A stretch of DNA of 64,000 bases from Mytilisepta virgata (lineage: Eukaryota > Mollusca > Bivalvia > Mytilida > Mytilidae), in NCBI GenBank assembly GCA_028015205.1, contig CM051519.1:88433539-88497538 (forward strand). The letters run 5' to 3'. A model generated the notes under the pieces. The model was not told the origin of the DNA and did not search any database. It saw nothing but the letters and a program-made list of their open reading frames with translations. Of this stretch, positions 63,301-64,000 are shown piece after piece; the stretch's first letter is position 1, and each line of letters starts with the position of its first letter. Both the position numbers and the translations under genes were made by a program.

Positions 63301-64000
63301 ACTTATCGTTCGGATAAAACAGAGTATATATCATATTTTACTGGAAGGAAAATATATTATGAAAGAGTAAGTGTGTAAACTTGCTAATAATAACATCAAC
63401 AGATGATTACTGCATTTTATAGTGATAAATTCAAGAGCTTGTGTAAATATACCTTTTTCTTTACTTTTGTAAACGAAAAGTAAACAGTGTGGAATTGACA
63501 TCTAATACATCTTCTGATTTCTGACTGGTTTCATATACAATAAACTTAAACCCTGTTGTAGCTATTTCTTACAATAAATTTAAATCGTGTTGTACCTATT
63601 TCTTACAAAAACTTAAATCGTGTTGTACCTATTTCTTACAAAAACTTAAATTGTGTTGTAGCTATTTCTGACAATAAACTTAAACCCCGTTGAAGCTATT
63701 TCATACATTAAAATTAATTCAATTTTAAGAAGTGAAGAAACCTGTAAGTTATTGTTTTCTGTCTTGTATAAATCTGTTTTTAATAAAAGTACGTGTATTA
63801 TTTATTTTTTGCTCGCTCGTTTTATCATTTTAAAGCAACTGTTTGGAGTTCTGATACTGTCATTTTTATTCAATGTCCATATACCTTCTAAATGAAATGT
63901 TCACATACTATTCTTAATATGCCACTATGTGTATTTTTTTTTACAGTTGCCTTAGCTGCAGATGATAATGTTTCAGGCAGACCGTCAAGACTTTCAGGAA
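48243..64000 (+). CDS. ITIH-like heavy-chain protein, gene 2 (5' part; 3' exons lie right of the window)
   Basis: Nine exons join in frame: 48243-48308, 49326-49489, 49713-49823, 53576-53823, 57137-57303, 60288-60573, 61299-61993, 62539-62629, 63947-64000+. All visible splice sites are GT-AG; at least 627 codons. Residues 1-21 are a signal peptide (VKSSFILFLTLVYSDA). About 25-150 is a VIT domain with FRFATTLVTSRVAN, DGRLYPGEINEKAKAKEKYD, RGQSAGHVAQ and SKVTFNLTYQELLERIYG. VWA starts near 275 with MIDAS DVSSS (279-283), Thr in GMTDINKAM and Asp in FLTDG. The protein should be secreted. The DPHF end is outside the window. Paralogue of gene 1. Confidence 0.9.
48309..49325 (+). other. Gene 2 intron 1, nothing recognised
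   Basis: AT-rich, no clear repeat. Confidence 0.5.
49326..49489 (+). CDS. Gene 2 exon 2: VIT domain, first part
   Basis: 164 nt, phase 0 in and 2 out. IYYLHIKSDIKFRFATTLVT...FEVTLPDAAFISDFV matches the ITIH pattern in which RFA, VT.R..N and LP..AFI.NF are conserved. Confidence 0.9.
49713..49823 (+). CDS. Gene 2 exon 3: VIT domain, GEINEKAKAKEKYD segment
   Basis: 111 nt. The first G completes ATG (Met). Encodes EIDGRLYPGEINEKAKAKEK...RGQSAGHVAQ, the best conserved VIT stretch. Ends with two bases of a Lys codon completed by the next exon. Confidence 0.9.
49883..50970 (+). repeat. Pearl-like element with CCCCCCACTTCG head and about 157-bp units
   Basis: The head folds back (ATCCCCCCACTTC...GAAGTTCGGGGAT), then CTGTCTGTCCGTCC, then at least four units starting GGGGCCCACAGG-like near 50071, 50227, 50386 and 50536, plus weaker ones. 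Intronic, noncoding. Confidence 0.75.
51191..52668 (+). repeat. Palindrome-headed ATACGACCGC element, copy 1
   Basis: A perfect 29-bp palindrome (14-bp arms, one-base centre) at 51195-51223 is followed by a GTCGTC run and three units exactly 160 bp apart (TTGGTTTTCGCAC at 51281, 51441, 51601). Another tandem unit of about 125-135 bp comes next. It ends with TGCGGTCGTAT (52630-52640), inverted to the head, and a GCTGCGC/GCGGAGC hairpin before ATTTTAT. No protein. Confidence 0.85.
53576..53823 (+). CDS. Gene 2 exon 4: end of VIT domain
   Basis: 248 nt, acceptor TAG at 53573-53575, donor GTGAGT at 53824. RFSVDVNVAAESKVTFNLTY then QELLERIYGEYEHIIYI is the VIT C-terminal signature. Ends with one base of a Glu codon. 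Confidence 0.9.
54104..55654 (+). repeat. Palindrome-headed ATACGACCGC element, copy 2
   Basis: Same plan as copy 1 (palindrome 54106-54134, GTCGTC run, 160-bp units, TGCGGTCGTAT at 55616-55626, hairpin, ATTTTAT). It also holds G-rich runs near 54942-55000 and 55115-55210. It sits in the next intron in the same orientation. Confidence 0.85.
57137..57303 (+). CDS. Gene 2 exon 5: VIT-VWA connector
   Basis: 167 nt. GKNGLAVIDQPTPKSATIHY then GLFVVEYDVERKFDAGEILV; FVVEYDVER matches ITIH (FVVQYDVDR). Phase 1 in, 0 out. Confidence 0.88.
57457..57549. repeat. Inverted repeat with about 22-30 bp arms
   Basis: GTATTTGCCAAAAAGTACCGG (57467-57487) is inverted at 57519-57540, with a 29-nt spacer. Weak pairing extends outward, so it may be an old foldback element in the gene 2 intron. 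Confidence 0.65.
58417..58536. repeat. 120-bp near-perfect palindrome
   Basis: 55-bp arms (58417-58471 and 58482-58536) differ at two positions around a 10-nt centre GAGCGTGCGA. Intronic in gene 2. Confidence 0.93.
58539..58945 (-). mobile_element. TIR-bounded 407-bp unit with an internal ORF
   Basis: 24-bp perfect terminal inverted repeats: 58539-58562 and 58922-58945. On the minus strand an ORF starting at ATG 58777 in AAGATGGCGGAGGACGATAT gives MAEDDIAFLLSRGELVETP... and reaches a possible donor ATAG|GTATGA near 58613, or a stop at 58589. The ORF is also open upstream to 58897. No domain recognised. It could be a captured first exon or a remnant of a transposon gene. Confidence 0.55.
59461..59706 (+). 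repeat. Tandem duplication of about 122 bp
   Basis: CCCAGTCCGTAAAAACTGTA, TAGTTTGTCAC and ACAGGATTTATATAGAA(A/G)AATAATAA occur twice in a row with small indels. Confidence 0.85.
59776..59919. mobile_element. 144-bp foldback MITE
   Basis: 29-bp terminal arms (59776-59804, 59891-59919) match at 28 positions and imperfect pairing continues to the centre (GGGGAAAATGCTCGGG). Confidence 0.8.
60288..60573 (+). CDS. Gene 2 exon 6: start of VWA with MIDAS DVSSS
   Basis: 286 nt, acceptor TAG at 60285-60287, donor GTAAGT at 60574. VVDGYFVHFFAPDGMDP then FILDVSSSMSGTK. Same length and phase as gene 1 exon 193-478. Confidence 0.9.
60594..60725 (+). mobile_element. 3' tail of the RT relic family (copy 3)
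   Basis: GTTGTTCATTG, CATTTGTCTTCCCGGGTTT and GTCCAATGGGTTACG match the reverse complement of 4150-4270. No coding part remains. It starts 20 bp after a gene 2 splice donor. Confidence 0.7.
61299..61993 (+). CDS. Gene 2 exon 7: rest of VWA and linker
   Basis: 695 nt. The first two bases complete ATG; TDINKAM then LVFLTDGQ, FSLAFGNDADYEFVKKVAVK and RIWAYLTIKQLLEKAIG. Ends ELSLK in phase 0 as in gene 1. Confidence 0.9.
61994..62538 (+). other. Gene 2 intron, nothing recognised
   Basis: AT-rich; no repeat or ORF supported. Confidence 0.5.
62539..62629 (+). CDS. Gene 2 exon 8: YKFVTPLTSMVV segment
   Basis: 91 nt, acceptor CAG, donor GTATGT. YKFVTPLTSMVVTKPDERDL with an acidic end. Confidence 0.88.
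63543..63725 (+). repeat. Degenerate 33-37 bp minisatellite, five units
   Basis: Unit ACTTAAA(C/T)C(G/C)TGTTGTA(G/C)CTATTTCTTACAA, with last unit diverged. Intronic. Confidence 0.8.
63947..64000 (+). CDS. Gene 2 exon 9, cut by the window edge
   Basis: Acceptor TTACAG at 63941-63946. It completes the split Leu codon and reads ALAADDNVSGRPSRLSG, matching gene 1 exon 4862 (ALADTVQ). Confidence 0.8.

Overview
This window looks like nuclear DNA of a bivalve mollusc, probably mytilid-like. The reasons are GT-AG introns, low gene density, AT-rich sequence, very many short non-autonomous repeats with about 160-bp tandem cores (the layout of bivalve pearl/HINE elements), a RING-less B-box/NHL protein of a type expanded in bivalves, and Gmr1-like and Penelope-like retroelement relics. 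The species cannot be fixed from sequence alone.

The backbone is two tandem, same-strand genes for inter-alpha-trypsin-inhibitor heavy-chain-like (ITIH-like) secreted proteins. Gene 1 enters from the left edge and ends at 12152. Its seven visible exons encode the VWA domain through the C-terminal ITIH domain, including the GDPHF site. Gene 2 starts at 48243 with a signal-peptide exon and runs off the right edge. Its nine visible exons encode the signal peptide, VIT domain, VWA domain and the start of the linker. Wherever both genes are visible the exon phases are identical, and the exon lengths are equal (286/286, 91/91) or differ by whole codons (686/695), so this is a local gene duplication. 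All the ITIH exons, splice sites and phases were read by eye and join in frame.

The 36 kb between the genes holds: an 18-bp minisatellite; segment A (13596-14577), which is repeated as segment B (37993-38950), each with a small signal-peptide-like ORF; pearl-like arrays; a tRNA-headed SINE with target duplications; a decayed Gmr1-like LTR retrotransposon on the minus strand (21799-25260); hAT-like MITEs; one intact RING-less B-box/coiled-coil/propeller gene (33501-35132); a promoter-like satellite packed with CRE, E-box, ETS, E2F and NRF1-like motifs (35600-36415); a CTG/CTT-rich low-complexity block; and reverse transcriptase relics.

The introns of both ITIH genes carry further repeats: a 51-bp minisatellite, a Penelope relic, two copies of a 1.5-kb palindrome-headed element, and in 57.4-60 kb a cluster of foldback structures including a 120-bp near-perfect palindrome next to a TIR-bounded unit with an ORF. 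The ITIH-like proteins would be secreted and would act in extracellular matrix; the B-box protein is intracellular. No shared pathway is visible.
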